The notes under the pieces were generated by a model. The model saw nothing but the letters and a program-made list of their open reading frames with translations. It was not told where the DNA came from and searched no databases. A stretch of 64,000 nt of DNA, taken from positions 1 through 64,000 of the forward strand of contig JACNKQ010000024.1 of the NCBI GenBank assembly GCA_014381945.1, given 5' to 3'. Shown one piece after another: positions 18,076 through 26,421 of the stretch. Position 1 is the first letter of the stretch. Each line of letters starts with the position of its first letter. The stretch comes from Actinomycetota bacterium. GTDB taxonomy: Bacteria; Actinomycetota; Acidimicrobiia; Acidimicrobiales; MedAcidi-G1. A program made the position numbers and the translations under genes.

Positions 18076-18240
18076 GTGTGAACCCCTCCGGGTGTCTGAT
18101 CCGCCACCCGATCACGGGAAGGCAGGGCCGCCCGTCTTTGGGCGACCCGGTAACGGTAGATGCTGGATGTGACATTGGCAACATGCACCGAAAATCTCAG
18201 GAATAACCGCAGCAGCCTGAAGGCGAAACCGTCCGCCGGT

Positions 18241-18795
18241 TCAGCGTCGTGTCAGTGCTGTGGCGGCCATGACGGCGCCGAGCACGCCACCGGAGGTGGA
18301 CAGCAGCAGGTCTCCAACCGTGTCGTCGTAGGTGAGTTGCAGGCCGGTGGTTCCCATCTCCTGGATCACCCACTCGACGCCCTCCCAGGCAATGATGGCG
18401 ATCGCTCCCAGGCCCGATCCCAGCATCACCAGGTTCCAGCGGGCCAGCACGTAGGGGCGCAGGAACAGGACGAAGGCGGCGACGAGGAATGTCCAGTTGA
18501 CGAAGTGGAGGATGTCGTCGAACTGATCGAAGGTATCGAACAGGTTCACCAGGTTGCCGAGCAGGTCGAGCACGAACGGTGTCACGAACAGTGCGTCGGC
18601 CAGGTGCGGGTACGCCACCCGGCGGCCGCGCACATGCCACACGAGCGGCACGATCAGAAGCGAGATCGGATAGCCGATCGCCCGTTCGGGCCAGCCCTTG
18701 CCCTCGACACCGGGTATGCCGGGGAAGACGAGGCCGGCCAGCAGGCACGCGATCAGCGCACCCTTGACCGTCCACATCAGCCGGCGCTGGTTCAT
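18241..18795 (-). CDS. DUF2238-like integral membrane protein
   Basis: This 184-residue protein is mostly hydrophobic with about five predicted membrane segments. The motifs FDDILHFVNW and WEGVEWVIQEMG, followed by DDTVGDLLLSTSGG, resemble the acidic and histidine positions of DUF2238/YjdF-type membrane proteins. Family function is unknown. The ATG at 18795 directly precedes a basic stretch and the first membrane helix. It lies 32 bp downstream of the acyl-CoA ligase gene and may share its transcript. Confidence 0.7.
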   Translation of the reverse strand: MNQRRLMWTVKGALIACLLAGLVFPGIPGVEGKGWPERAIGYPISLLIVPLVWHVRGRRVAYPHLADALFVTPFVLDLLGNLVNLFDTFDQFDDILHFVNWTFLVAAFVLFLRPYVLARWNLVMLGSGLGAIAIIAWEGVEWVIQEMGTTGLQLTYDDTVGDLLLSTSGGVLGAVMAATALTRR

Positions 18796-18827
18796 GGCGG
18801 AACCCTGGGTCAGTCGACGGGTCTGGA

Positions 18828-20387
18828 TCAGTTCACCTGCTTGTCCATGTCTTCCCAGTAGGGGGAGCGCAGCTTGTACTTCTGGAGTTTGCCGGTGGCG
18901 GTCCGGGCGAGTTCGTCGCGGAATTCGACCGACGTGGGGCACTTGAAGTGGGCCAGCTTCGCCCGGCAGTGGTCGATGAGCGCCTGTTCATCGACGGGGC
19001 TGCCGGTCACCGATCCCGCCTCGCCCTGGTCTGCGACGAGCACAACCAGCGCCTTGATGGTCTCCCCCCACTTCTCGTCAGGCACGCCGATCACGGCCAC
19101 CTCGGCTACCGAAGGGTGTGAGAACAGGGTGTCCTCGACCTCGATGGACGAGACGTTCTCGCCGCCCGAGATGATCACGTCCTTCTTCCGGTCGAGGATC
19201 GCCGCATAGTTGTCGTCGTCGATCACACCGCCGTCGCCGGTGTGGAACCAGCCGTCCGCAAGTGCCTCGGTGGTGGCCTCCGGCTGCTGCCAGTAGCTCT
19301 TGAGCACATGGTTCGAGCGGGCCAGGAGCTCGCCGTCGGGTGCGGTCTCGAGGGCGACTCCCAGTGCGGGTGCGCCGGCCCGCGAGAGCTTGGAAGCCCG
19401 CCCTGCGGCGTCGAGGTGGTCCCATTCGGCCCGGCGGCGGTTCATGGTTAGCAGGGGGGCGGTCTCGGTGAGACCGTAGATCTGGATGAACTCCCAGCCC
19501 AGCTCGGTCTCGACCCGTTCGATGGTCTTCGTGGGGGGTGGGGCGCCGGCCACGACCACCCGGACGGTTCCGGCGCCGGGGATCGGTCCGTCCCAGTCGG
19601 CGGCGGCGTCGAGTACGGCCGCAACGACCGCCGGTGCACCACACATCAGCGTGACCCCGTGCTGCTCGATGCGCCGCAGTATCTCGGGACCGTCGACCTT
19701 GCGCAGGACGATGTGCTTCCCTCCCATGGCGGTCACTACGTACGGCATGCCCCAGCCGTTGCAGTGGAACATCGGGAGCGTGTGGAGGTAGACGTCCCGG
19801 TCGGACACCAGGGTGTGCCAGCCGAAGGTGGCGGCATTGATCCACAGGTTCCGGTGGGTCATCTCGACGCCCTTGGGTCGGGCCGTGGTACCGCTGGTGT
19901 AGTTGATCGTGGCGGTGGCACGTTCGTCGGGCGTCCATGGCCGGGGTTCGACGCCCTCCACGAACAGGCTGTCGGATTCCTCACCGGAGAGGAGGCGCCG
20001 CGCAACGTTCACGTCACCGAGCGTCTCCTCGAGTTCGGGGTCCATGAGGAGCACCTCGGCACCCGAGTGGTCGACTATGTACTGGACCTCCTCGGCGTTG
20101 AGCCTGAAGTTGATCGGCACGCCGACCCGACCGTAGGCGCTGGTGCCGAACAGGAACACGAGCATGCGTGCGGCGTTGTGCGACACGATCGCGACCCGTG
20201 CGCCGAGGTCGAGGCCCAGGCCGTCGAGGCCTGCGGCCATCGCCTTCGCCAGTTCGGCCATGCGCCGGTATGTGAGGTCGGGGAGCGGAGGCGCCACCTG
20301 GTCGGGTTCGTCGACAACGGCGATCCGGTCGCCATAGACCAACTCGGCGCGTCGCAGGTGGTCTGCAACTGTCAGCGGAATCTCCAT
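18828..20387 (-). CDS. AMP-binding acyl-CoA synthetase
   Basis: This 519-residue adenylate-forming enzyme would activate a carboxylic acid to its CoA thioester. It has the P-loop YTSGTTARPKG, the YGLTETAP motif, the hinge motif DGWFHTGDGG and the C-terminal ISGGENVSSIEVED. The catalytic lysine lies near the C-terminus in ARTATGKLQKY. The length and motifs fit the medium/long-chain fatty-acid branch, but the substrate is open. It is divergent from the chorismate mutase gene and upstream of a DUF2238-like gene. Confidence 0.92.
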   Translation of the reverse strand: MEIPLTVADHLRRAELVYGDRIAVVDEPDQVAPPLPDLTYRRMAELAKAMAAGLDGLGLDLGARVAIVSHNAARMLVFLFGTSAYGRVGVPINFRLNAEEVQYIVDHSGAEVLLMDPELEETLGDVNVARRLLSGEESDSLFVEGVEPRPWTPDERATATINYTSGTTARPKGVEMTHRNLWINAATFGWHTLVSDRDVYLHTLPMFHCNGWGMPYVVTAMGGKHIVLRKVDGPEILRRIEQHGVTLMCGAPAVVAAVLDAAADWDGPIPGAGTVRVVVAGAPPPTKTIERVETELGWEFIQIYGLTETAPLLTMNRRRAEWDHLDAAGRASKLSRAGAPALGVALETAPDGELLARSNHVLKSYWQQPEATTEALADGWFHTGDGGVIDDDNYAAILDRKKDVIISGGENVSSIEVEDTLFSHPSVAEVAVIGVPDEKWGETIKALVVLVADQGEAGSVTGSPVDEQALIDHCRAKLAHFKCPTSVEFRDELARTATGKLQKYKLRSPYWEDMDKQVN

Positions 20388-20492
20388 GCGTGGCTGTTCC
20401 TTCGTCTGCGGCCCCGGGTCGGCGACAGTAGTACGGGCAGTCGTGGGCGCCTAGCCTTGGCTGATCCGACTGACCCGGGGACAGCGCACCGC

Positions 20493-20834
20493 ATGAGCGA
20501 TCCAGACCACCCAGACCACCCAGACCACCGAGACCACCCATACCACCCGGATCACGACCCGGAACTCGAAGCGTTCCGGGCGAGCATCGACAACATCGAT
20601 GCGGCGCTGGTCCACCTGCTGGCCGAGCGCTTCAAGGTCACCCGCAGGGTGGGTGCCTACAAGGCCGACTCTGGGCTCCCGCCTGCAGACCCCGACCGTG
20701 AGGCTGCGCAGGTCGACCGCCTGCGTCGCCTGGCCGACGAGGCGGGGCTCGATCCGGTGATCTCCGAGAAGTTCCTGCGGTTCGTGATCGACGAGGTGAT
20801 CCGCCACCACCTGCAGGCGGCGGACGAGGTCTAG
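20493..20834 (+). CDS. Chorismate mutase (AroQ type) with a His-rich N-terminus
   Basis: This 113-residue protein carries a chorismate mutase type II helical domain from about residue 26: FRASIDNIDAALVHLLAERF, then RRVGAYK and LRFVIDEVIRHH. It would convert chorismate to prephenate for Phe/Tyr synthesis. Before it lies an unusual repeat of Asp-His-Pro triplets (residues 4-22) encoded by near-tandem 9-nt units. That segment is not part of the family and could bind metal or be a slippage product. The ATG at 20493 precedes the repeat; a downstream start cannot be excluded. It is convergent with the ferritin-like gene. Confidence 0.85.
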   Translation: MSDPDHPDHPDHRDHPYHPDHDPELEAFRASIDNIDAALVHLLAERFKVTRRVGAYKADSGLPPADPDREAAQVDRLRRLADEAGLDPVISEKFLRFVIDEVIRHHLQAADEV

Positions 20835-20846
20835 CCAGCCGACGAA

Positions 20847-21992
20847 CTACGCCTGCGCCGCTTCGCGGTCCTTGGCGACCTCGTCGAGGTCGGCGTACTC
20901 CTCGCCGGTGTCGACCCAGTCCTCGAACTCGATGACGCCGATCTCGGTGAACCGGTCGCGCAGCCAGCCGTCGCCGGCGTCGAGCAGGCCCAGCTTCTTG
21001 CAGTTGGGCACGATCTTGGAGAACAGCAGGCGCTGGAAGACTCGTAGCTCGTCGGGCATGGCGAGCGTGAACTTCACCATGTCCTTGACGGGGACGCCCA
21101 TGCGCTCCCACACCTCCTGGCGCATGAACCGGTCGCGCATGCGCAGGGCGGCCTCGAAGGCGAACTCCTGGCGGTCGCGCAGTTCGGCGGTGGTGAGCTC
21201 CTGGTACACCTCCTGGAGGCTGAGCACGCCGAAGGCCACGTGGCGGGCCTCGTCGCTCATGACGTAGCGCAGCAGCTTCTTCAGCAGTGGCTCTTCGGTG
21301 GTCTGCTGCATGAAGCTGAAGGCGGCCAGTGCGAGGCCCTCGACCATGATCTGCATTCCGAGGTAGGTCATGTCCCAGCGGCTGTCCTCGAGGATGTCGT
21401 CGAGGAGCAGGCCGAGGTGCGTGTTGCACGGGTACCTGATGCCGTCGAGCTTCTGGTCGAGGTACTGGGCGAAGACCTCGACGTGGCGGGCCTCGTCGAC
21501 CACCTGGGTGGCGGCGTAGTACTTGGCGTCGATCCACGGGACGGTTTCGACGATCTTGGCGGTGCATAGCAGGGCGCCCTGCTCGCCGTGCATGAACTGC
21601 GACAGGCTCCAGTTCATGGACTCGACGCCGAGGTCGGCCCACTCTTCCTCGGTGAGCTTGTGCAGCGGCGACTCGGGGTTCTCGGCGAAGTACTGGACCT
21701 CGAGGGGGTCGGCGGGGGCGAGGGTCTTGTAGGGGTCGACGTCGATTGACCAGTCGAGGTCGGTCTGGCCGTTCCACTGGGAGGTCTTGGCCTTTTCGTA
21801 GAGCTTGTCGAGCCGTGCCCGCTCGCCCTTGTCGTAGCGCCAGGTGAAGATGGCGTCGGCGTTGTCCTCGACGGTGTGGATCACCGACGTGACGTCGTCG
21901 TTCCAGACGGAGAACTCGGTGATCCGGTCCGGGTCGTTGGCGTACTCGGCCAGGTCGACTACGTACTCGGGGCGCGGTTCGGTGGTGGTCAC
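20847..21992 (-). CDS. Ferritin-like (R2-type) diiron protein, paralog A
   Basis: This 381-residue protein has a ferritin-like four-helix core with two DEARH motifs (VVDEARHVE and MSDEARHVA) and a preceding HGEQGAL helix. Together these give the Glu/His set for a diiron site. It resembles the family that includes AurF-like N-oxygenases and uncharacterised ferritin-like oxygenases. It is about 50% alike by eye with the protein at 25305-26366, sharing YEKAK-x-(S/A)-QWN, SQF-(M/L)-HGEQGALLC and SKIVPNCKKLGLLD. Its ATG overlaps the stop of the TetR gene, so the regulator and this enzyme are one transcript. The substrate is unknown. Confidence 0.88.
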   Translation of the reverse strand: MTTTEPRPEYVVDLAEYANDPDRITEFSVWNDDVTSVIHTVEDNADAIFTWRYDKGERARLDKLYEKAKTSQWNGQTDLDWSIDVDPYKTLAPADPLEVQYFAENPESPLHKLTEEEWADLGVESMNWSLSQFMHGEQGALLCTAKIVETVPWIDAKYYAATQVVDEARHVEVFAQYLDQKLDGIRYPCNTHLGLLLDDILEDSRWDMTYLGMQIMVEGLALAAFSFMQQTTEEPLLKKLLRYVMSDEARHVAFGVLSLQEVYQELTTAELRDRQEFAFEAALRMRDRFMRQEVWERMGVPVKDMVKFTLAMPDELRVFQRLLFSKIVPNCKKLGLLDAGDGWLRDRFTEIGVIEFEDWVDTGEEYADLDEVAKDREAAQA

Positions 21993-22660
21993 TGGGGTGC
22001 TCCTGTCTGCTGTGAGGTCTCGTGGTTGGTGTCGTGCGGGTTCTCAGACACCGCCATGGAGGCGATGACACGGTCGATGACGGTGGTCCATGCGTCGGTT
22101 TCGGGCAGTTCGAGGCCCATGGCCCGGGTGAGGGTCATTCCGAAGCCGATGGCGTGGGCGAGGCGGACCGTGGCCAGGCGGTCGAGGCCGGGGTCGATCA
22201 GGCCGTCTGCCACGGCCTCGTCGACGAGTTTGGCGAGGCGGGCGTCCTCGTCCTCGACGCGGCGGCGGATGGCGGCGGCCAGTTCCGGGTCGCGGCGACC
22301 GGCGACGATGGCCTCGAGGAGGAGGCCGTAGCCGGTGGGGAGTTCGTCGAGGAGGTGGCTTCCGAGCGATGCCAGGACGTCTGTGGCGGACTCGCCGGCG
22401 TGGTCGGAGCGGAGCAGGCGCTCGATCTCGTCGGGGATGTGGTGGTCGACGGCGTCGAGGAGGAGTTCGGCCTTTCCGGTGTATCGGCTGTAGATGGCGC
22501 CGGTGGTCACGCCTGCCCGTCGGGCGATCTCGGCGACGCCGGACTTCTCGTAGCCCATCTCTGCGAAGACATCGGCGGCGGCGTGCAACAGACGTGTCGT
22601 GAGGGCATCCGACTCCGTGTCGGACGCGGTCGTCCGGATCTCTTGCGCTCCCACAGCCAC
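21989..22660 (-). CDS. TetR-family transcriptional regulator
   Basis: This 223-residue repressor-type protein has an N-terminal helix-turn-helix: ADVFAEMGYEKSG leads to IARRAGVTTGAIYSRYTGKAELL. A variable ligand-binding C-terminal domain follows. It overlaps the downstream ferritin-like gene by 4 nt and diverges from the enoyl-CoA hydratase operon. A near-perfect 17-nt palindrome lies directly upstream of its start, so it probably regulates itself, the diiron protein and perhaps the divergent operon. The inducer is unknown; an acyl-CoA is plausible from the neighbours. Confidence 0.92.
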   Translation of the reverse strand: MAVGAQEIRTTASDTESDALTTRLLHAAADVFAEMGYEKSGVAEIARRAGVTTGAIYSRYTGKAELLLDAVDHHIPDEIERLLRSDHAGESATDVLASLGSHLLDELPTGYGLLLEAIVAGRRDPELAAAIRRRVEDEDARLAKLVDEAVADGLIDPGLDRLATVRLAHAIGFGMTLTRAMGLELPETDAWTTVIDRVIASMAVSENPHDTNHETSQQTGAPQ

Positions 22661-22666
22661 CTCTGC

Positions 22667-22683
22667 ATAATAACGGTCATTAT
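22667..22683. promoter_or_regulatory. Palindromic operator candidate for the TetR regulator
   Basis: ATAATAACGGTCATTAT reads as an inverted repeat around a central G, with a single mismatched pair. It sits 7 bp upstream of the TetR start in AT-rich sequence, unlike the GC-rich surroundings, and lies between the divergent start at 22660 and the gene at 22758. The position and symmetry suit a TetR operator overlapping a promoter. Confidence 0.65.
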
Positions 22684-22757
22684 CGCCTTGTCAAGTCGGC
22701 GAACCTGATCCGGCCTGCATTCTGGTTGCCGGCAGACACCCGCCTAGTGTCCGACCG

Positions 22758-23486
22758 ATGGAGACACGCGTCCGACTCGAGATCGATGGGCCGGTGGCCA
22801 CGATCACGAACGACAACGCCGAGAAGCACAACGCCTTCGACGACGCCATGGACGCACGGCTGTTCGAGATCCTGAGCGAGATCAAGGCGAACCCTGACGT
22901 TCGGGCGGTGATCTGGCGGGGCGAGGGAAGGTCGTGGTCGTCGGGCCGCGACGTCTCGGCCATCGGCGTGCCCCTGACCACCGACCAGCATGCGGCCCTG
23001 ATGCGCCGGGGCCACGACGGCATCCAGCAGCTCTGGGAGCTCGAGGCCCCGGTGATCGTGGCGATCCAGGGCTGGGCCATCGGCGGGTCGTTCCAACGGG
23101 CCCTCATGTGCGACATCCGGGTGGCAGCCGAGGATGCCCGCTTCATGCTCCCCGAACTCGGCCACGGCGTCATCCCCGACACCGGCGGCATGGGCGTGCT
23201 CCAACAGATGTGCGGGCACGGCCTGGTCAGCGACATGGTGCTCACCGGCCGCCGGCTCGACGCCGAAGAGGCGCTCCGGTACGGGATCGTGTCCCGGGTG
23301 GTGCCCGACGACGAACTCGGCGCCACTGTGCGGGAAATGGCCGAGACGATCGCCGCAGTGCCGCCCCTGGCCGTGTCCCTCGCCCGGCAGGTCATTGGGA
23401 ACCTGGCACGACCCGGCATCGCCGCCTCAATGGCCGACGAGCGCACCTTCCAGACGCGCCTCAACCAGGAGCGCAGCCAGTCATGA
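22758..23486 (+). CDS. Enoyl-CoA hydratase/isomerase family protein
   Basis: This 242-residue crotonase-fold protein has the oxyanion-hole segments EGRSWSSGRDVSAIG and QGWAIGGSFQRAL. One catalytic acidic position is present in FMLPELGHGVIPDTGG. It would hydrate or isomerise an enoyl-CoA. It is the first gene of a plus-strand operon followed by an SDR and an LLM-class oxidoreductase. Its stop overlaps the first of three ATGA junctions at 23481-23514. The TetR palindrome lies upstream. Confidence 0.92.
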   Translation: METRVRLEIDGPVATITNDNAEKHNAFDDAMDARLFEILSEIKANPDVRAVIWRGEGRSWSSGRDVSAIGVPLTTDQHAALMRRGHDGIQQLWELEAPVIVAIQGWAIGGSFQRALMCDIRVAAEDARFMLPELGHGVIPDTGGMGVLQQMCGHGLVSDMVLTGRRLDAEEALRYGIVSRVVPDDELGATVREMAETIAAVPPLAVSLARQVIGNLARPGIAASMADERTFQTRLNQERSQS

Positions 23487-23520
23487 GCGGCGGGTCATGA
23501 ACGGCGGGTCATGAGCGGCG
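23481..23520 (+). repeat. Triplicated 14-nt junction with chained ATGA overlaps
   Basis: The unit TCATGAGCGGCGGG starts at 23481, recurs at 23495 with one change, and recurs in part at 23509. Each unit holds an ATGA. The hydratase stop overlaps ATG 23483. The mini-frame MSGGS from 23483 stops at a TGA overlapping ATG 23497. The mini-frame MNGGS from there stops at a TGA overlapping the SDR ATG 23511. Confidence 0.8.
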
Positions 23521-24419
23521 CATCCGAGACTCCGGGCCTGCCGGCACCACCGCGGACCGGCGCCAGCGCCCTGCCCGCCGGCACCTATGACGGCGAGACG
23601 GTCTTCATAACCGGCGCCGGCACCGGCTTGGGCAAGGCCATCGCCGTCGAGTTTGCCCGCCTGGGGGCGTCGGTCGTGGTCGCCAGCCGCAGCCCCGAGC
23701 ACCTGGCCGCCGGCCGGGCGGCCATCGAGGCGGTCGGCGCCGAGGTCAAGGTGGTCGAATGCGACATCCGCGACGCCGAGGCGGTCACCGCAGCCTTCGA
23801 TGCCGCCGAGGAACGCTTCGGCCTGCCCCGGGTGCTCGTCAACAACGCCGCCGCCAACTTTCCGTCGCCCGCAGAGGACCTGTCGCCCAATGCGTGGCGC
23901 ACGGTCGTGGACATCACGCTCAACGGCACCTTCCTGGTCAGCCGCGAGTTCGCCCGCCGCCACCTCGCCGCCGGCAGCCCGGCGTCGATCGTCAACGTGG
24001 GCGCCTCGTATGCGTGGACGGGTGGGCCCGGCTTCGCCCACTCGGCCGCCGCCAAGGCCGGGGTGAAGAACATGGTCGAGACGCTCGCCGTCGAATGGGG
24101 TCCCTCCGGAATCCAGGTCAACGGGCTGGTGCCGGGCCTGTTCCCCCATGAGGACATGACCGACGACATCCGGGGCAGCCTCGACATGAGCAGTGATCCC
24201 ACCGGTGGGCACGCTCTGCTCCAGCCCGCCATGCGGGTGGGGCAACGCCAGGAGCTGGGTTGGGCGGCAACGTTCCTCGCCTCTCCCTATGCCCGCTTCA
24301 TCTCCGGTCACACGCTCGTGGTCGACGGCGCCAACTGGCAGCGCCGCAACCTCACCAACCCACCCGTCACCACGGTCCGCGACCAACTCGGTCGCGGTAC
24401 GTTTTCGCTCGAAGACTGA
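23511..24419 (+). CDS. SDR-family oxidoreductase, 2,4-dienoyl-CoA reductase-like
   Basis: This 302-residue short-chain dehydrogenase has the cofactor motif TGAGTGLG, an NNAAANF motif in place of NNAG, and the SAAAKAG form of the active-site segment in which the usual tyrosine is replaced (HSAAAKAGVKN). Those features match the peroxisomal 2,4-dienoyl-CoA reductase branch, where the Tyr is not conserved. It lies between an enoyl-CoA hydratase and an LLM oxidoreductase, consistent with unsaturated acyl-CoA metabolism. The start was set at the third ATG of the repeated junction. Confidence 0.88.
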   Translation: MSGASETPGLPAPPRTGASALPAGTYDGETVFITGAGTGLGKAIAVEFARLGASVVVASRSPEHLAAGRAAIEAVGAEVKVVECDIRDAEAVTAAFDAAEERFGLPRVLVNNAAANFPSPAEDLSPNAWRTVVDITLNGTFLVSREFARRHLAAGSPASIVNVGASYAWTGGPGFAHSAAAKAGVKNMVETLAVEWGPSGIQVNGLVPGLFPHEDMTDDIRGSLDMSSDPTGGHALLQPAMRVGQRQELGWAATFLASPYARFISGHTLVVDGANWQRRNLTNPPVTTVRDQLGRGTFSLED

Positions 24420-24442
24420 CCACCGGAACAGGGAGTCCCGCC

Positions 24443-25294
24443 TTGCACAGCGCAGTCTGCATCTTTCCCACCGAATACGCGATCGGCCCCGTCGCCCTGG
24501 CGACGGCCCTCGAGGAGCGGGGCTTCGAGTCGCTGTGGGTGGCCGAGCACAGCCACATTCCGGTCGACCGGGCATCGCCGTGGCCGGGCGGTCCTGACAT
24601 GCCGCAGATGTACCACGACACCATGGACCCGTTCGTCTGGTTGACCGCTGCAGCCACGGCCACCGAGCGCCTCAAGGTGGGAACCGGCATCTGCCTGGTG
24701 GTCGAGCGCGATCCCATCCACACCGCCAAGCAGGTCACCAGCCTCGACGTGCTCTCCGGTGGTCGGTTCCTGTTTGGCGTCGGCGCCGGGTGGAACGCAG
24801 AGGAGATGGCCAACCACGGCACCGACCCGTCCCGCCGATTCGGCCTGCTGCGCGAGCGCATCGAGGCCATGCAGGCGATCTGGGCCGCCGATGGCGCCGA
24901 GTACCACGGTGACCAGGTCGACTTCGCACCCATCCACCAGAACCCGAAGCCGGTCCAGTCGCCCCATCCGCCGATCCACGTGGGCGGCGTGTTCCCCGGA
25001 GGCCTGGAGCGGGCCGTCCGCTACGGCAACGGCTGGATCCCCATCGCCGGACGGGGCGACGACGGCTTCGACCCGGCGGCGGTCGTGGCCCAGCGGGACG
25101 AGGCCTGTGAACGGGCGGGGCGCGATCCGGCCGAGGTGGAGGTCAGCATCTTCTATGCGCCGCCCGATCGTGCGACCGTTGAGGCCATGGCCGAGGCGGG
25201 CATCAGCCGGGCACTGTTCGGCCTGCCGCCCGCCGGCGCCGACGAGGTGCTTCCGCTCCTCGACCGGTTGGCCGAGGTGGCGAAGGGGTTCTGA
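24443..25294 (+). CDS. LLM-class (F420-dependent type) oxidoreductase
   Basis: This 283-residue luciferase-like TIM-barrel protein has LTAAATATERLKVGTGICLVVERDP, SGGRFLFGVGAGWN and PPIHVGG, all typical of F420-dependent actinobacterial members. The start is a TTG at 24443 preceded by GGGAG. It ends the hydratase/SDR operon. The cofactor is F420 by family preference, not proven by sequence, and the substrate is unknown. It is convergent with the ferritin-like gene at 25305. Confidence 0.9.
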   Translation: MHSAVCIFPTEYAIGPVALATALEERGFESLWVAEHSHIPVDRASPWPGGPDMPQMYHDTMDPFVWLTAAATATERLKVGTGICLVVERDPIHTAKQVTSLDVLSGGRFLFGVGAGWNAEEMANHGTDPSRRFGLLRERIEAMQAIWAADGAEYHGDQVDFAPIHQNPKPVQSPHPPIHVGGVFPGGLERAVRYGNGWIPIAGRGDDGFDPAAVVAQRDEACERAGRDPAEVEVSIFYAPPDRATVEAMAEAGISRALFGLPPAGADEVLPLLDRLAEVAKGF

Positions 25295-25304
25295 CCGGTG
25301 GCCC

Positions 25305-26366
25305 CTAGGTCTCGTCCGGCTCGATCGCCGAGTCGGCTGTCAGTTCCTCTGCCTCGGTCGAGAAGTGCTCGTACTGGATGATTCCCATCTCTGCGAAGCG
25401 CTCCCGCAGCCAGCCGTCGCGGTGGTCGAGCAGCCCGAGCTTCTTGCAGTTGGGGACGATCTTCGAAAACACCAGGTGCTGGAAGCGCTGCTGGGACCGG
25501 GTCGGCGGCAGCAGTCGCATGATGTCGTCGTTCGACACGCCGAACGACGGCCACAGCTCTGAGTTGAGGGAGCGGCGACGCATCAGGTCGCATGCCTCGT
25601 AGGCGAACTCCTGGCGTACACGGAAGTCGGCGGACGACAGGTCGTCGTAGATCTCCTGGAGCGAGAGGATGCCGAAGGCCACGTGGCGGGCCTCGTCGGC
25701 CATGATGTAGCGGATCATCTGCCTGAGCAGCGGATCCTGGGTGGTCCCCATCATCATGCCGAACGCCGCCAGGGCGAGGCCTTCGACCACTACCTGCATT
25801 CCGAGGTACACGAGGTCCCACTGGGAGTCCTGGAGCAGTTGGTCGAGCAGCGACTTGAGGTTCTCGTTGATCGGGTAGGTGGCGGGCATCTTTTCGTCGA
25901 GGTAGCGGTGGAACGCCTCGACATGGCGGGCCTCGTCCACCACCTGGGTGGAGGCGTAGTATTTGGCGTCGATCCAGGGCACCGACTCGACCAGTCGGGA
26001 GGCGCACAGCAGGGCGCCCTGTTCGCCGTGCAGGAACTGGCTCAGCGAGGCGCACTGTGAGTGGACGGCGAAGTCGATCCAGCGGTCCTCGTCCCAGTCG
26101 GCGACAGGTGAGCCCGGAATCTCCGCCAGCGCACGGCCCGGGAAACCGGCAGGGACCCCGGTTGCCTCGGCCTGGCGGGCGACCAGGCTCCACGGATCGA
26201 CCGGGGTGGACCAGTCGAGGTCGTCGGAGACGTTCCACTGGGCGCGCTTGGCCTTTTCGTAGAGACGGTTCAGCCCGTCGCGGCTGCGGTCGTAGTCCCA
26301 GGTGTAGAGGGCGTCGAACTCGACGTGGATGTCGTCGAGGTGTGCTTCGTAGGCCAGGGTACCCAT
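25305..26366 (-). CDS. Ferritin-like (R2-type) diiron protein, paralog B
   Basis: This 353-residue paralog of the protein at 20847-21992 has the same diiron motifs: LHGEQGALLC, VVDEARHVEAF and MADEARHVAFG. The C-terminal SKIVPNCKKLGLLDHRDGW block is also conserved. It lacks about 28 residues of paralog A's N- and C-termini. It is the last gene of a transcript starting with the HdrD-like protein (HdrD-like, DUF3501, this gene). That company suggests a redox or oxidative-stress role for this copy. It could be an oxygenase or an oxidase. Confidence 0.88.
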   Translation of the reverse strand: MGTLAYEAHLDDIHVEFDALYTWDYDRSRDGLNRLYEKAKRAQWNVSDDLDWSTPVDPWSLVARQAEATGVPAGFPGRALAEIPGSPVADWDEDRWIDFAVHSQCASLSQFLHGEQGALLCASRLVESVPWIDAKYYASTQVVDEARHVEAFHRYLDEKMPATYPINENLKSLLDQLLQDSQWDLVYLGMQVVVEGLALAAFGMMMGTTQDPLLRQMIRYIMADEARHVAFGILSLQEIYDDLSSADFRVRQEFAYEACDLMRRRSLNSELWPSFGVSNDDIMRLLPPTRSQQRFQHLVFSKIVPNCKKLGLLDHRDGWLRERFAEMGIIQYEHFSTEAEELTADSAIEPDET

Positions 26367-26421
26367 GCCAAGACCGTAGCGGCCGCCTGGGCCGGGTCAG
26401 GGGTCCGGGGCGGCCCGGGCA

